A DNA stretch of 64,000 bases from Actinosynnema sp042752395 (GTDB lineage: Bacteria > Actinomycetota > Actinomycetes > Mycobacteriales > Pseudonocardiaceae), in assembly GCF_042752395.1 (NCBI RefSeq), contig NZ_JBHYXZ010000004.1, positions 1 through 64,000 on the forward strand, given 5' to 3'. Each line of letters starts with the position of its first letter. The stretch's first letter is position 1. Shown piece by piece: positions 1-7,772 of this stretch. A program made the position numbers and the translations under genes. Below the pieces are notes generated by a model. That model was given only the letters and a program-made list of their open reading frames with translations. It did no database searches and was not told where the DNA came from.

Positions 1-48
1 ACGCTGACCCGGTCGTCCGTGTCTTCCGACGCCTTAACCCCCGTCGAC

Positions 49-76
49 GGGCCCCGGAGGGGTCGCTCGGGGGCCC
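49..76 (-). terminator. Stem-loop downstream of the bL37 gene
   Basis: An 11-bp stem with one mismatch (49-59 pairs with 66-76) closes a 6-nt loop about 20 bp past the bL37 stop codon on the minus strand. There is no T-tract, so this is a stem-only terminator candidate of the kind common in actinomycetes. Confidence 0.4.
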
Positions 77-96
77 TTCGCACGCCGTGACGTCGA

Positions 97-171
97 TCAG
101 GCGTTGGGGCGCTTCCCGTGGTTGGCGCCGCCCTTCTTGCGGTCGCGGCGCTTGCGGGCACGCTTCGACAT
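97..171 (-). CDS. Ribosomal protein bL37, 24 aa
   Basis: This is a 24-residue, very basic peptide beginning MSKRARKRRDRKK and ending NHGKRPNA. The ending and the run of Arg/Lys match the small actinobacterial large-subunit protein bL37, first recognised in mycobacterial ribosome structures, which binds 23S rRNA. The ATG at 171 is preceded on the minus strand by AGGAGA at good spacing, and the ORF ends at TGA (97-99). It is divergent from the biotinyl-protein gene at 279, so the 107 bp between them must hold both promoters. It is short enough that automatic gene callers usually miss it. Seen: start, ribosome-binding site and composition. Family assignment rests on remembered homologues. Confidence 0.88.
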   Translation of the reverse strand: MSKRARKRRDRKKGGANHGKRPNA

Positions 172-278
172 GGGGTTCTCCTAGTGCTCGAACTACCTCA
201 CGACAGTGTGTCACGCGGTCACCGGTGCACCGCACCGGGCCTGAACCGTGGTTGGATGGGCCCGGACTAAGGAGGACG

Positions 279-494
279 ATGGCCGAGGAAATCCGGGCCG
301 AGATCGTGGCCAACGTGGCCCAGATCGCCGTCGAAGAGGGTGACGAGGTCACGCACGAGACGACCGTCGTGGTGCTCGAGAGCATGAAGATGGAGATCCC
401 GGTCCTCCCGGAGGGCTCCGGCCGCATCGCCCGCATCGCCGTGTCCCCCGGTGACGTGGTCCAGGAGGGCGACCTGATCGCGGTGGTGGAGTAG
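279..494 (+). CDS. Biotin/lipoyl attachment-domain protein (TB7.3-like)
   Basis: This 71-aa protein is a stand-alone biotinyl domain. It carries the ESMKME motif with the biotin-accepting Lys at about residue 37, followed by the usual beta-hairpin region (GDVVQEGDLIAVVE). Such proteins act as biotin carriers for acyl-CoA carboxylases, but they usually lack an adjacent carboxylase and their partner is unclear. The ATG at 279 follows AAGGAGGAC, a strong ribosome-binding site, and a longer in-frame reading from 87 adds only non-homologous residues. Its stop codon is directly followed by the pdtaS reading frame, so the two are almost certainly co-transcribed and translationally coupled. The pairing mirrors TB7.3-pdtaS in mycobacteria. 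Confidence 0.88.
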   Translation: MAEEIRAEIVANVAQIAVEEGDEVTHETTVVVLESMKMEIPVLPEGSGRIARIAVSPGDVVQEGDLIAVVE

Positions 495-1973
495 CTGTCC
501 ACGCTCACCGACCTCCTGGCCGAGCACACCAGGCTCTCCGGCAGCGCCGTCGACCACCTCCAGCTGGTGGTCGCCGAGTGGCAGCTGCTGTCCGACCTCA
601 GCTTCGCCGACTTCCTGATGTGGGCGCCGGTCGACGACACGACGTTCCTGTGCGTCGCCCAGGCCCGGCCCACGACCGCGCCCACCGCGCACCCCGAGGA
701 CGTCGTGGGCAGCGTGGTGGACGTCGAGGAGCACCCGCAGCTGCGCCGGGCCATGACCGAGGCGCGGATCTGCCGCGAGGAGGACCCGCGCTGGCACCTG
801 GGCGTGCCGGTGCGCCGCGAGGCGATCCCGGTCACCCGCGACGGCGAGGTCATCGCGGTGCTCAGCCGCAACACGAACCTGGCCGTGCCGCGCGTGCCGA
901 GCCCGCTGGAGATCTCCTACCTGGGCAGCGCCGCGGACCTGTGCCAGATGATCTCCGACGGCACGTTCCCGACCGCCGAGCCGTCGCCGGACGTGCACAC
1001 CAGCCCTCGCGTCGGCGACGGCCTGATCCGGCTGGACGCCTCGGGCGCGGTGGTGTTCGCGAGCCCCAACGCGCTGAGCGCCTACCACCGCATGGGCCAC
1101 GCGTCCGACCTGGTCGGGGTGCACCTGGCGCCGTTGACCCGGTCGCTGATCGGTGACCCGTTCGACGCCACGGAGGTGGCGCAGCGCATCCGGGCGGCCC
1201 TGGACGGGCAGCCGAGCATGCGCATCGAGGCCGAGTCGCGGCGCGGCGCGGCGGTGCTGTTCCGGGCGCTGCCGCTGCGGCCGCGGGGCAGCGCGGCGGG
1301 CGCGCTGGTGCTGTGCCGCGACGTCACCGAGGTCCGCCGCCGCGACCGCGCCCTGATGTCGAAGGACGCGACGATCCGCGAGATCCACCACCGGGTGAAG
1401 AACAACCTGCAGACGGTGGCCGCGCTGCTGCGCCTGCAGAGCAGGCGGACCAGCAGCGAGGAGGCGCGGGAGGCGCTGGCCGAGTCGGTGCGCCGGGTCA
1501 CGTCGATCGCGCTGGTGCACGAGACGCTGTCCATGTCGGTGGACGAGCGGGTGGACCTCGACGACGTGGTGGACAAGGTCATCCCGATGATGTCGGACGT
1601 GGCCGCCACCGAGTCGCAGGTGGTGGTGCGCCGCGAGGGCCCGTTCGGCATCGTCCCGGCCGAGCTGGCCACGCCGCTGGTGATGGTGCTGACCGAACTC
1701 GTGCAGAACGCGTTCGAGCACGCGTACGCGGCCGGCCAGCGCGGCGAGGTGGTCGTGCACGCCGAGCGGTCGGCGAAGTGGTTGGACGTGGTGATCTCGG
1801 ACGACGGCCGCGGCCTGCCGCAGGGCTTCTCGCTGGAGCGCACCGACCGGCTCGGCCTGCAGATCGTGCGGACGCTGGTGGAGTCCGAACTCAGGGGCTC
1901 GCTGAGCTTGCGGAGGCGGCCCCGAGGCGGTACAGAGGCGGTCCTGCGCGTACCCCTCAGGGCGCGGCGTTAG
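495..1973 (+). CDS. pdtaS: Sensor histidine kinase PdtaS, probable CTG start
   Basis: This is a cytosolic histidine kinase that should phosphorylate an ANTAR-type response regulator (PdtaR) encoded elsewhere. The order is an N-terminal GAF-like sensor domain (about residues 1-150), a PAS domain (about 180-285), a HisKA_2 box with EIHHRVKNN (about 296-304) and a HATPase domain with the N-box (VQNAFEHAYA) and DDGRGLP. The first ATG/GTG in frame is GTG 567, but the 24 codons before it read STLTDLLAEHTRLSG, which matches the N-terminus of mycobacterial PdtaS. The frame is closed by TAG at 492-494, so the natural start is CTG 495, read as fMet, just after GGTGGTGGAG. The gene abuts the biotinyl-protein stop with no gap. 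Confidence 0.88.
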   Translation: MSTLTDLLAEHTRLSGSAVDHLQLVVAEWQLLSDLSFADFLMWAPVDDTTFLCVAQARPTTAPTAHPEDVVGSVVDVEEHPQLRRAMTEARICREEDPRWHLGVPVRREAIPVTRDGEVIAVLSRNTNLAVPRVPSPLEISYLGSAADLCQMISDGTFPTAEPSPDVHTSPRVGDGLIRLDASGAVVFASPNALSAYHRMGHASDLVGVHLAPLTRSLIGDPFDATEVAQRIRAALDGQPSMRIEAESRRGAAVLFRALPLRPRGSAAGALVLCRDVTEVRRRDRALMSKDATIREIHHRVKNNLQTVAALLRLQSRRTSSEEAREALAESVRRVTSIALVHETLSMSVDERVDLDDVVDKVIPMMSDVAATESQVVVRREGPFGIVPAELATPLVMVLTELVQNAFEHAYAAGQRGEVVVHAERSAKWLDVVISDDGRGLPQGFSLERTDRLGLQIVRTLVESELRGSLSLRRRPRGGTEAVLRVPLRARR

Positions 1974-2048
1974 ACTGCTCCCCGTGCACACGTGACGACC
2001 TACCTCAGCGGAGTCACGTGGTCACGCGGGAGGGTGTGCAACACAAAG

Positions 2049-2086
2049 CGAAAGGCCCGACACCTGGCACGGTGTCGGGCCTTTCG
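2049..2086. terminator. Bidirectional intrinsic terminator between pdtaS and whiB1
   Basis: A perfect 16-bp stem (2049-2064 with 2071-2086) closes a 6-nt loop. The arms begin AAAGG and end CCTTT, so each strand ends in a short T-rich stretch. The position between two convergent genes suggests it ends both transcripts. Confidence 0.85.
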
Positions 2087-2111
2087 TCTGCTTGCCGGAT
2101 GCGGCCGGGGC

Positions 2112-2366
2112 TCAGGCGTTGCTGCGAGCCCGGGTGCGAGCGTTGCGGCGCTTGAGGGCGCGACGCTCGTCTTCGCTCATCCCGCCCCACACGCCGGCGT
2201 CCTGGCCGCTCTCGAGCGCCCACGCGAGGCAGTCGGAGACGACGGGGCAGCGGCGGCAGACGGTCTTCGCCTCGGCGATCTGCAGGAGCGCAGGACCGCT
2301 GTTCCCCACGGGGAAGAACAGCTCGGGGTCCTCGTCGCGGCAGATCGCGCGGTGGCGCCAGTCCAT
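2112..2366 (-). CDS. whiB1: Transcription factor WhiB1
   Basis: This 84-aa iron-sulfur transcription factor carries the four WhiB cysteines at 9, 37, 40 and 46 (C-x2-C-x5-C spacing), the GVWGG turn at 58-62 and a basic C-terminal tail (RRALKRRNARTRAR) for DNA binding. The opening MDWRH and the FFPVGNSGPAL segment are those of WhiB1, not other WhiB paralogues. WhiB1 holds a nitric-oxide-sensitive 4Fe-4S cluster and binds the primary sigma factor. In mycobacteria it is essential. The ATG at 2366 follows a weak GAGGAG on the minus strand. Two CRP-like palindromes lie 68 and 118 bp upstream of the start. Convergent with pdtaS across a strong terminator. Confidence 0.95.
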   Translation of the reverse strand: MDWRHRAICRDEDPELFFPVGNSGPALLQIAEAKTVCRRCPVVSDCLAWALESGQDAGVWGGMSEDERRALKRRNARTRARSNA

Positions 2367-2433
2367 TGGAACTACTCCTCAGCTAGGCGCGCGCGCAGGC
2401 GCGCCACTCGTCAGCGGTCGGTTTTGGGGTGCT

Positions 2434-2449
2434 TGTGAATGCTTTCACG
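2434..2449 (-). promoter_or_regulatory. CRP-like site proximal to whiB1
   Basis: TGTGAATGCTTTCACG matches the CRP/FNR-family consensus TGTGA-N6-TCACA at nine of ten core positions. It lies 68 bp upstream of the whiB1 start codon. Mycobacterial whiB1 is also controlled by CRP through paired sites. Assignment by sequence match only. Confidence 0.65.
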
Positions 2450-2483
2450 AACGGCGGGGATGTCAAGGGTTTAGCACCAACCC

Positions 2484-2499
2484 GGTGAGTGAACTCACC
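2484..2499 (-). promoter_or_regulatory. CRP-like site distal to whiB1
   Basis: GGTGAGTGAACTCACC has GTGA-N6-TCAC with 7-bp inverted arms around a 2-bp centre. It is 50 bp (centre to centre) from the proximal site, close to five helical turns. It fits a second CRP-family site. Confidence 0.55.
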
Positions 2500-2592
2500 C
2501 GAAAGATCGACTGAGTTCACCTGGGGTTTCACGCAGAGGTGTCACACCAGGTCGGAACGTCGCGGATCGGTACCGAGCCGGTCACGCCCCGG

Positions 2593-3537
2593 TCACACGG
2601 CGACCGTGAGCGCTCGCGGCACCCCGGTGAACTCCACCTCGGTGCACGCGCCGAGCAGATCCCCGTCAACCTGGAGGTTGACCGGTTCCGGACTCGTCAC
2701 CCGGACGAACTCAACGTCGTCACGCCGGAGCAGGTTCCCGCCTTTGGGGTTCCCGTCCGTGGCCAGAAGATGCGCGACGTAGCGAAGAACTGTGGGCAAT
2801 CCCATCCCGTGGAGCGCGAACAGGCCCAGACCGCCGTCGAACGACGTGCTCGGGTTCAGCCGGATCGCCTTGTCCCCGAGGTAGGTCCACGGGTCGGTGT
2901 TGGACACGAACGCGAGCCTGACCTGCTCGAACGCCGGTTCGCCGGGGATGTGCACGGTGAGCGTCGGCGGCTGCCTGCGCTGGGCGAAGTAGCTGGCCAG
3001 CGCGGTGCGCGCGTACAGGGTGGGCGACGCCTGGCGGCCCTTGGCGCGCTGCTGCTCGACGGCCGCGACCACGTCCGCGTCCCAGCCCACGCCCGCGTTG
3101 AAGGTGAACCAGCGGTCGTGCTCCAGCCCCGCGCCGGTGGCCGCGACGTGCCCGACGCTGACCTTGCGGCTGGTGCCGTGCTCGATGGCCTGCAACAGGC
3201 GGTAGGTCGCCTCGACCGGGTCGCGCGGCAGCCCGAGGGCGCCCGCGAACACGTTCGCCGACCCGCCGGGCACCACGCCCAGCATCGGCAGGCCCGGCCG
3301 CGCGCCGTCGCGCAGCACGCCGTTGACGACCTCGTTCACCGTGCCGTCGCCGCCGTGCGCCACGACCAGGTCGTACCCGTCCACGACGGCCTGCGCGGCG
3401 GCGTCCGCCGCGTGGCCGCGGTAGTCGGTCTCGACGATGTCGAGCTTCACGTCGCTGGCCAGCGCGTGCGCGAGCACGTCCCGACCGGCAGGCGTGGTTG
3501 CCGTTGCCTGCGGGTTGACCACCAGAAGTGCGCGCAC
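2593..3537 (-). CDS. Diacylglycerol kinase-family lipid kinase
   Basis: This is a 314-aa member of the DAGK catalytic family. It has an N-terminal VVNPQA strand, the nucleotide-binding signature HGGDGTVNEVVNG at about residues 60-72, the GVVPGGSANVFA loop, and a C-terminal beta-sandwich (VDGDLLG). It probably phosphorylates a lipid alcohol at the membrane, but the substrate (diacylglycerol, sphingoid base or phosphatidylinositol precursor) cannot be told from sequence. The open frame runs upstream to 3900, but homology begins at GTG 3537, so I start there. The Shine-Dalgarno is weak (AAGG abutting the GTG). It sits in the same place as the mycobacterial homologue beside whiB1. No signal peptide or membrane segment is seen. 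Confidence 0.85.
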   Translation of the reverse strand: MRALLVVNPQATATTPAGRDVLAHALASDVKLDIVETDYRGHAADAAAQAVVDGYDLVVAHGGDGTVNEVVNGVLRDGARPGLPMLGVVPGGSANVFAGALGLPRDPVEATYRLLQAIEHGTSRKVSVGHVAATGAGLEHDRWFTFNAGVGWDADVVAAVEQQRAKGRQASPTLYARTALASYFAQRRQPPTLTVHIPGEPAFEQVRLAFVSNTDPWTYLGDKAIRLNPSTSFDGGLGLFALHGMGLPTVLRYVAHLLATDGNPKGGNLLRRDDVEFVRVTSPEPVNLQVDGDLLGACTEVEFTGVPRALTVAV

Positions 3538-3847
3538 CCTTGCAGGGTAGGACAGCGCGTCACCTCGGACAGGTTGCGCGTCACCCAGTAGGAGGCTCAC
3601 GAGCGCACGAAAGTGGCCGACATCTCCTTTCCGTGTCGCAATCCACGGGTGGCGCCCCGTGGTCTCCCTCTCCCGGTTCGCACCTTTCCGGTCCGCGTTG
3701 CCCGACATCCGCGACAAGTGCACCCCGGCCCGACCGCCGGCTCGCCGAAGACTGCTGTGATCATCGCTCCTGTGGCGGTCCAGCGGGACACGCCAACCGG
3801 GTGGCCTACGATGCGTGACGAGTACGCACCGTGAGGAAAGGCCCAGC
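3538..3847. other. Divergent intergenic region, no gene seen
   Basis: These 310 bp separate the divergent lipid kinase and membrane-protein genes. I see no convincing ORF. The only clear structure is a perfect 7-bp stem, CCACGGG/CCCGTGG (3643-3649 with 3656-3662). Both promoters must lie here, but I cannot place them. Confidence 0.5.
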
Positions 3848-4249
3848 GTGTCGAGCCAGCAGAAGGCGCCACCGGCGGTCCGGGCAGCCGGCGCACTCAC
3901 CGCGTTGCAGGGCCTGGCCGGGGTGGCGTTCGCGGTCGCGCTGGTGGTGCGCTCCTTCAGCGCGGAGAAGTCCGGCGAGGTGCTCGGCGAGGCCGCCTAC
4001 TTCGCGGTGCTGTCCGCGGGCGTGCTCGCGGCCGGGGTCGGCCTGCTGATCGGCAGGCACTGGGGTCGCACGCCGGCGATCGTCGTGCAGCTCCTCCTGC
4101 TGGGTGTCGCCTGGTACATGTACGGGCCGTCCGGCCGCCAGCTGTGGGGCGCCCTGCTGGGGGCGTACGTCGTGATCACGCTCGTGCTGCTGTTCACGAA
4201 CCCCGTGCGCCGGTGGGCGCTGGGCGTGGACGAGGACCGGGACGCCTAG
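3848..4249 (+). CDS. Four-helix integral membrane protein (Rv3217c-like)
   Basis: This 133-aa protein is almost entirely four hydrophobic helices (about residues 13-33, 45-65, 75-90 and 95-115), with a short polar N-terminus and an acidic C-terminus ending VDEDRDA. No catalytic motif is visible, so no function is proposed. The frame opens at 3815, but GTG 3848 has GAGGAAAGG at 3832-3840 and begins directly before the conserved SSQQKAPPAVRAAG, so I prefer it. By position it corresponds to the small membrane protein in the mycobacterial whiB1 neighbourhood (Rv3217c). A perfect hairpin 26 bp after the stop codon probably ends its transcript. Confidence 0.75.
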   Translation: MSSQQKAPPAVRAAGALTALQGLAGVAFAVALVVRSFSAEKSGEVLGEAAYFAVLSAGVLAAGVGLLIGRHWGRTPAIVVQLLLLGVAWYMYGPSGRQLWGALLGAYVVITLVLLFTNPVRRWALGVDEDRDA

Positions 4250-4275
4250 GGCATTCGGACGCCGACCATCGTCTG

Positions 4276-4295
4276 GCCGTTCGCCGACGAACGGC
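4276..4295 (+). terminator. Hairpin after the membrane-protein gene
   Basis: GCCGTTCG/CGAACGGC form a perfect 8-bp stem with a CCGA tetraloop. It lies 26 bp past the stop codon at 4249 and has no T-run. Confidence 0.55.
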
Positions 4296-4302
4296 GGGTG
4301 GC

Positions 4303-4347
4303 CAGTGTCACTCGAACAGGTGACGCTGAGCGTGGTGATTTCACCAC
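4303..4347 (+). promoter_or_regulatory. Two inverted repeats upstream of the serine protease
   Basis: CAGTGTCAC (4303-4311) pairs with GTGACGCTG (4320-4328) with one mismatch. GTGGTGA-TT-TCACCAC (4332-4347) is a perfect 7-bp inverted repeat. Both lie within 75 bp of the protease start and share a GTGA/TCAC half-site. They look like operator or 5'-leader elements. No regulator is identified. Confidence 0.4.
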
Positions 4348-4374
4348 TCCCTGCGTTCGTCGAGGTGACAACCC

Positions 4375-5121
4375 ATGCGACTCAATCGCGCCCTGTCCGC
4401 GGTGGTCGGAGCCACTACCGCACTGCTGTCCGCGTTCGCGCTGACCACGCTCGCGCCCACCGCCTCCGCCCAGTCGGGCGGTGTCGAGCCCTACATCATC
4501 GGCGGCGGCACGGCGACCAACGCCCCCTGGGCGGCCCGGCTGTTCCGCAACGGCCAGCAGAACTGCTCGGCCACCATCATCGCCCCGACCTGGGTCCTGA
4601 CCGCGCAGCACTGCGTGGCCAGCTCGGGCACGTACACGTTCCGCATCGGCAGCCTGGACCAGACCACCGGCGGCACGCTGGCCACCGCGACCCAGATCAT
4701 CCAGCACCCGTCGGTCGACCTGGCGCTGGCGCGGCTGGACCGGTCGGTCTCGGCCACCTACGCGCCGCTGGGCACGACCACGGCCGTGCAGGTCGGCCAG
4801 ACCGTGCAGCTCTACGGCTGGGGCGCCACGTGCACCGACCAGCCCGAGATCAACTGCCAGTCGCGCTACCTGAAGTACGCCGACACCAGGGTCACCTCGG
4901 TGAACGGGCGCGACTACCGCGGCGGCATCGCGATCTCCGTGACCCGCGTGAACGGCATCGCGGCCGGCGGCGACTCGGGCGGCCCGATGTTCGCCACCAG
5001 CCCGGTCGACGGCCGCCGCTACCAGGTCGGCGTGGCCTCCACGAGCGACCGCTCGACCCGGTCGAACTACACCGCCGTCACCCGCTACCGCGACTGGATC
5101 CGCTCCTACGCGGGCGTGTGA
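4375..5121 (+). CDS. Secreted chymotrypsin-fold (S1) serine protease
   Basis: This 248-aa precursor has a twin-part signal peptide (MRLNR, then a hydrophobic stretch to about residue 25) with a likely cut after ASA (residue 32). A short propeptide follows, and then IIGGG at 41-45, the new N-terminus of a mature S1 protease. The triad is His79 in TAQHC, Asp115 in VDLALARL and Ser201 in GGDSGGP. Six cysteines or fewer suggest few disulfides. The residue at the trypsin-189 position is Ile195, not Asp, so it should not have trypsin-like Arg/Lys specificity despite the family resemblance. ATG 4375 has GAGGTGAC just upstream. It is an extracellular enzyme, probably nutritional or in protein turnover. 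Confidence 0.9.
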   Translation: MRLNRALSAVVGATTALLSAFALTTLAPTASAQSGGVEPYIIGGGTATNAPWAARLFRNGQQNCSATIIAPTWVLTAQHCVASSGTYTFRIGSLDQTTGGTLATATQIIQHPSVDLALARLDRSVSATYAPLGTTTAVQVGQTVQLYGWGATCTDQPEINCQSRYLKYADTRVTSVNGRDYRGGIAISVTRVNGIAAGGDSGGPMFATSPVDGRRYQVGVASTSDRSTRSNYTAVTRYRDWIRSYAGV

Positions 5122-5323
5122 CCGAAACCCCGGCCGAGGCAGGCGGGTCTCTCCCCCCTGCGCCGCCTCCCTCGGCCGGGGCACGGCGGTTTGAGTTCCG
5201 GCGGACCTGCCAGTCACAATCACCCTGCGTGTCCACAGGTGTCGGATGGACACGAACGGAGTAGCCAGATACGGTCTGGCAGGCGTTCACGCCGCTCCGG
5301 GTGCAGTCAGGGTGAGGTGCGCA

Positions 5324-6130
5324 GTGCAGAACCCCCCGAGGTGGGTGTCGACCAACAGTGAGGCCGAGCGCCCGAACGTCGCCCGGTTGTACGACTACTA
5401 CCTCGGCGGAGCGCACAACTTCGCGGTCGACCGCGAGTTCGCCGACCGCTCCGCGGGCGACGTCCCGACCGCCGCGATGGTCCAGCAGAGCCGCGCGTTC
5501 CTGCGGCGGGCCGTGCGGGTGTGCGTGGCGAACGGCATCCGCCAGTTCCTCGACCTGGGCTCCGGCATCCCCACCGCGGGCAACGTGCACGAGGTGGCGC
5601 AGCAGGCCGACCCGACGTGCCGCGTGGTGTACGTGGACAACGAGCCCGCGACCGTCGCGCACAGCCGGACCATGCTGCGGGACAACGCGGGCGCGGCCAT
5701 CGCCGAGGCCGACATCCGGGACGTGCCCGCGGTGCTGGGCGCGCCCGAGGTCCGCGACCTGCTGGACCTGTCCCGCCCGGTGGCCGTGCTGATGGTGGCG
5801 ATCCTGCCGCACGTCGCGGACCACGACCGCCCGGCCGAGCTGGTCGCCCGCTACCGCGACGCCGTCGCCGACGGCAGCTACCTGGTGGTCAGCCACCTGA
5901 CCGCGGACGAGCAGCCGGAGCTGGTGGCGAAGGTGGTCGGCATGGCGGCGGAGACGCGGACACCGATCGTGGCGCGGTCGAAGTCGGACTTCGAGGCGAT
6001 GCTGGCCGGGTTCGACCTGCTGGAGCCGGGCCTGGTGCTGGCGCCGTCCTGGCGGGGCGAGGGCGACCCCGTCACGGGCGCGGAAGCGGTGTCCTACGGC
6101 GCGGTGGGCGTGAAGCGGCCCGCCGGCTGA
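5324..6130 (+). CDS. SAM-dependent methyltransferase (DUF574 family)
   Basis: This 268-aa protein belongs to the actinomycete-rich Methyltransf_19 (DUF574) family. It opens with the family hallmark RPNVARLYDYYLGGAHNF at about residues 17-34 and has the SAM-binding FLDLGSGIPT near 75-84 and a second acidic strand (VYVDNEPATVAHS). The C-terminal half carries the usual HVADHDRPAELVARY segment. The substrate of the family is generally unknown. The frame opens at 5246, but GTG 5324 follows GGTGAGG with 6-nt spacing and starts just before the conserved region. It is followed 12 bp later by the end of the convergent MarR gene. Large numbers of paralogues are typical for these genomes. Confidence 0.85.
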   Translation: MQNPPRWVSTNSEAERPNVARLYDYYLGGAHNFAVDREFADRSAGDVPTAAMVQQSRAFLRRAVRVCVANGIRQFLDLGSGIPTAGNVHEVAQQADPTCRVVYVDNEPATVAHSRTMLRDNAGAAIAEADIRDVPAVLGAPEVRDLLDLSRPVAVLMVAILPHVADHDRPAELVARYRDAVADGSYLVVSHLTADEQPELVAKVVGMAAETRTPIVARSKSDFEAMLAGFDLLEPGLVLAPSWRGEGDPVTGAEAVSYGAVGVKRPAG

Positions 6131-6142
6131 CCCCCGGTCCGG

Positions 6143-6583
6143 TCACGGCCGCTCGGCGACGAGCCGCCTGGTCTGCTCCTTGAGCACGTCGATCGTGCGG
6201 ACCACCCAGTCCGCGATCACCTGCTGCTGCTCCGGGGTGTAGCGCGCGCTCAGCTCGTCCATGGCCTCGGCCAGCCCGGCGAACACCGCGCCGAACGCGC
6301 CGGGGATCGCGCTGATCACCACCCGCCTGCGGTCCGCCGGATCGGGTTCGCGCCGCACCAGGCCCGCGCGTTCGAGCCGGTCCGCGACGCCCGTGACGGC
6401 GCCGGGGGTCAGGTTGATCTCCCTGGCCAGTTCGCCCGCCGAGAGCGGCCCCTTGCCCGCGATGAGCGCGAGCGCGCGCTGGTCCACCGCCGTGACGCCC
6501 AACCGCGCGCCGACGGCCTCGTGGAACGCGACGACCGCCGTGCTCAGCTCGCGCCCGAAGTCCCGTCCGTCCACGAGCCTCAC
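6143..6583 (-). CDS. MarR-family transcriptional regulator
   Basis: This 146-aa winged-helix regulator has the MarR layout: a dimerising N-terminal helix, a recognition helix in LSAGELAREINLTPGAVTG (about 47-65), a wing with the conserved RREPDPADRRR (about 77-87) and a long C-terminal helix. It is divergent from the membrane protein at 6645, and a palindromic site (6597-6622) fills the 61 bp between them. That arrangement is classic for a repressor that controls itself and the neighbour in response to a small ligand. The ligand is unknown. Confidence 0.88.
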   Translation of the reverse strand: MRLVDGRDFGRELSTAVVAFHEAVGARLGVTAVDQRALALIAGKGPLSAGELAREINLTPGAVTGVADRLERAGLVRREPDPADRRRVVISAIPGAFGAVFAGLAEAMDELSARYTPEQQQVIADWVVRTIDVLKEQTRRLVAERP

Positions 6584-6596
6584 TTTACCGCGGCTG

Positions 6597-6622
6597 ATAT
6601 TTCAGTACACTGAACTAAAATA
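6597..6622. promoter_or_regulatory. Palindromic operator between marR and membrane gene
   Basis: TTCAGT-AC-ACTGAA at 6601-6614 is a perfect 6-bp inverted repeat set in an AT-rich patch (GATATT on the left, AAATATT on the right) that stands out in this GC-rich sequence. It lies 15-45 bp from both start codons, the expected place for MarR autorepression and for the -10 elements. Confidence 0.65.
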
Positions 6623-6644
6623 TTCGGAGTCTGAGGGGGTTGGC

Positions 6645-7286
<642 letters not shown>

Positions 7287-7312
<26 letters not shown>

Positions 7313-7772
7313 GGGCGTCGTCGGTGAGGCGGAAGACGGTCCACTCGTCCATGGGGATCGCGCCGAGCGATCTGTAGAAGCCGATCGCGGGCGCGTTCCA
7401 GTCGAGCACCCACCACTCCAGCCGCGCGTAACCGCGGTCCACGCACTCCTGCGCCAAGGCCTGCAGGAGCGCGCGGCCCAGGCCGCTGCCGCGGTGCGCC
7501 GGCTGGACGTAGAGGTCTTCGAGGTAGATGCCGTGCGTGCCGCGCCAGGTGGAGAAGTTGAGGAACCACAGGGCCGCGCCGACGACCCGACCGTCCACTT
7601 CGGCCACGTGGCCGAACAGGGCGGGGGAGGGGCGGAACAGCGCGTCGTGCAGCTGGGCCGCGGTCAGGTGGCACTCGTGCCGGGCGCGCTCGTACTCGGC
7701 CAGCTCCTCGACCAGGCCGACGACGGCGGGCACGTCCTCCTCGCGGACGCGCCGGACGCGGGGGTCAGTCAA
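7287..7772 (-). CDS. GNAT-family N-acetyltransferase
   Basis: This 161-aa protein has the GNAT fold: N-terminal VRRVREEDVPAVVGLVEEL, the strand and loop YLEDLYVQPAHRGSGLGRALLQAL (about 83-107, with the acetyl-CoA pyrophosphate-binding R-G-x-G-x-A) and a C-terminal WNAPAIGFYRSLG. The tryptophan-rich AALWFLNFSTWRGTHGIYLEDLYV segment resembles spermidine/thialysine-type acetyltransferases of the diamine acetyltransferase group, so a small amine is a plausible substrate, but this is inference. The start lies inside the end of the phosphatase gene (8-bp overlap), so the two are co-translated. Confidence 0.82.

Noticed and set aside
2593..3900. A 435-residue start for the lipid kinase
   Set aside because: Residues before 3537 show no homology and extend over the divergent promoter.
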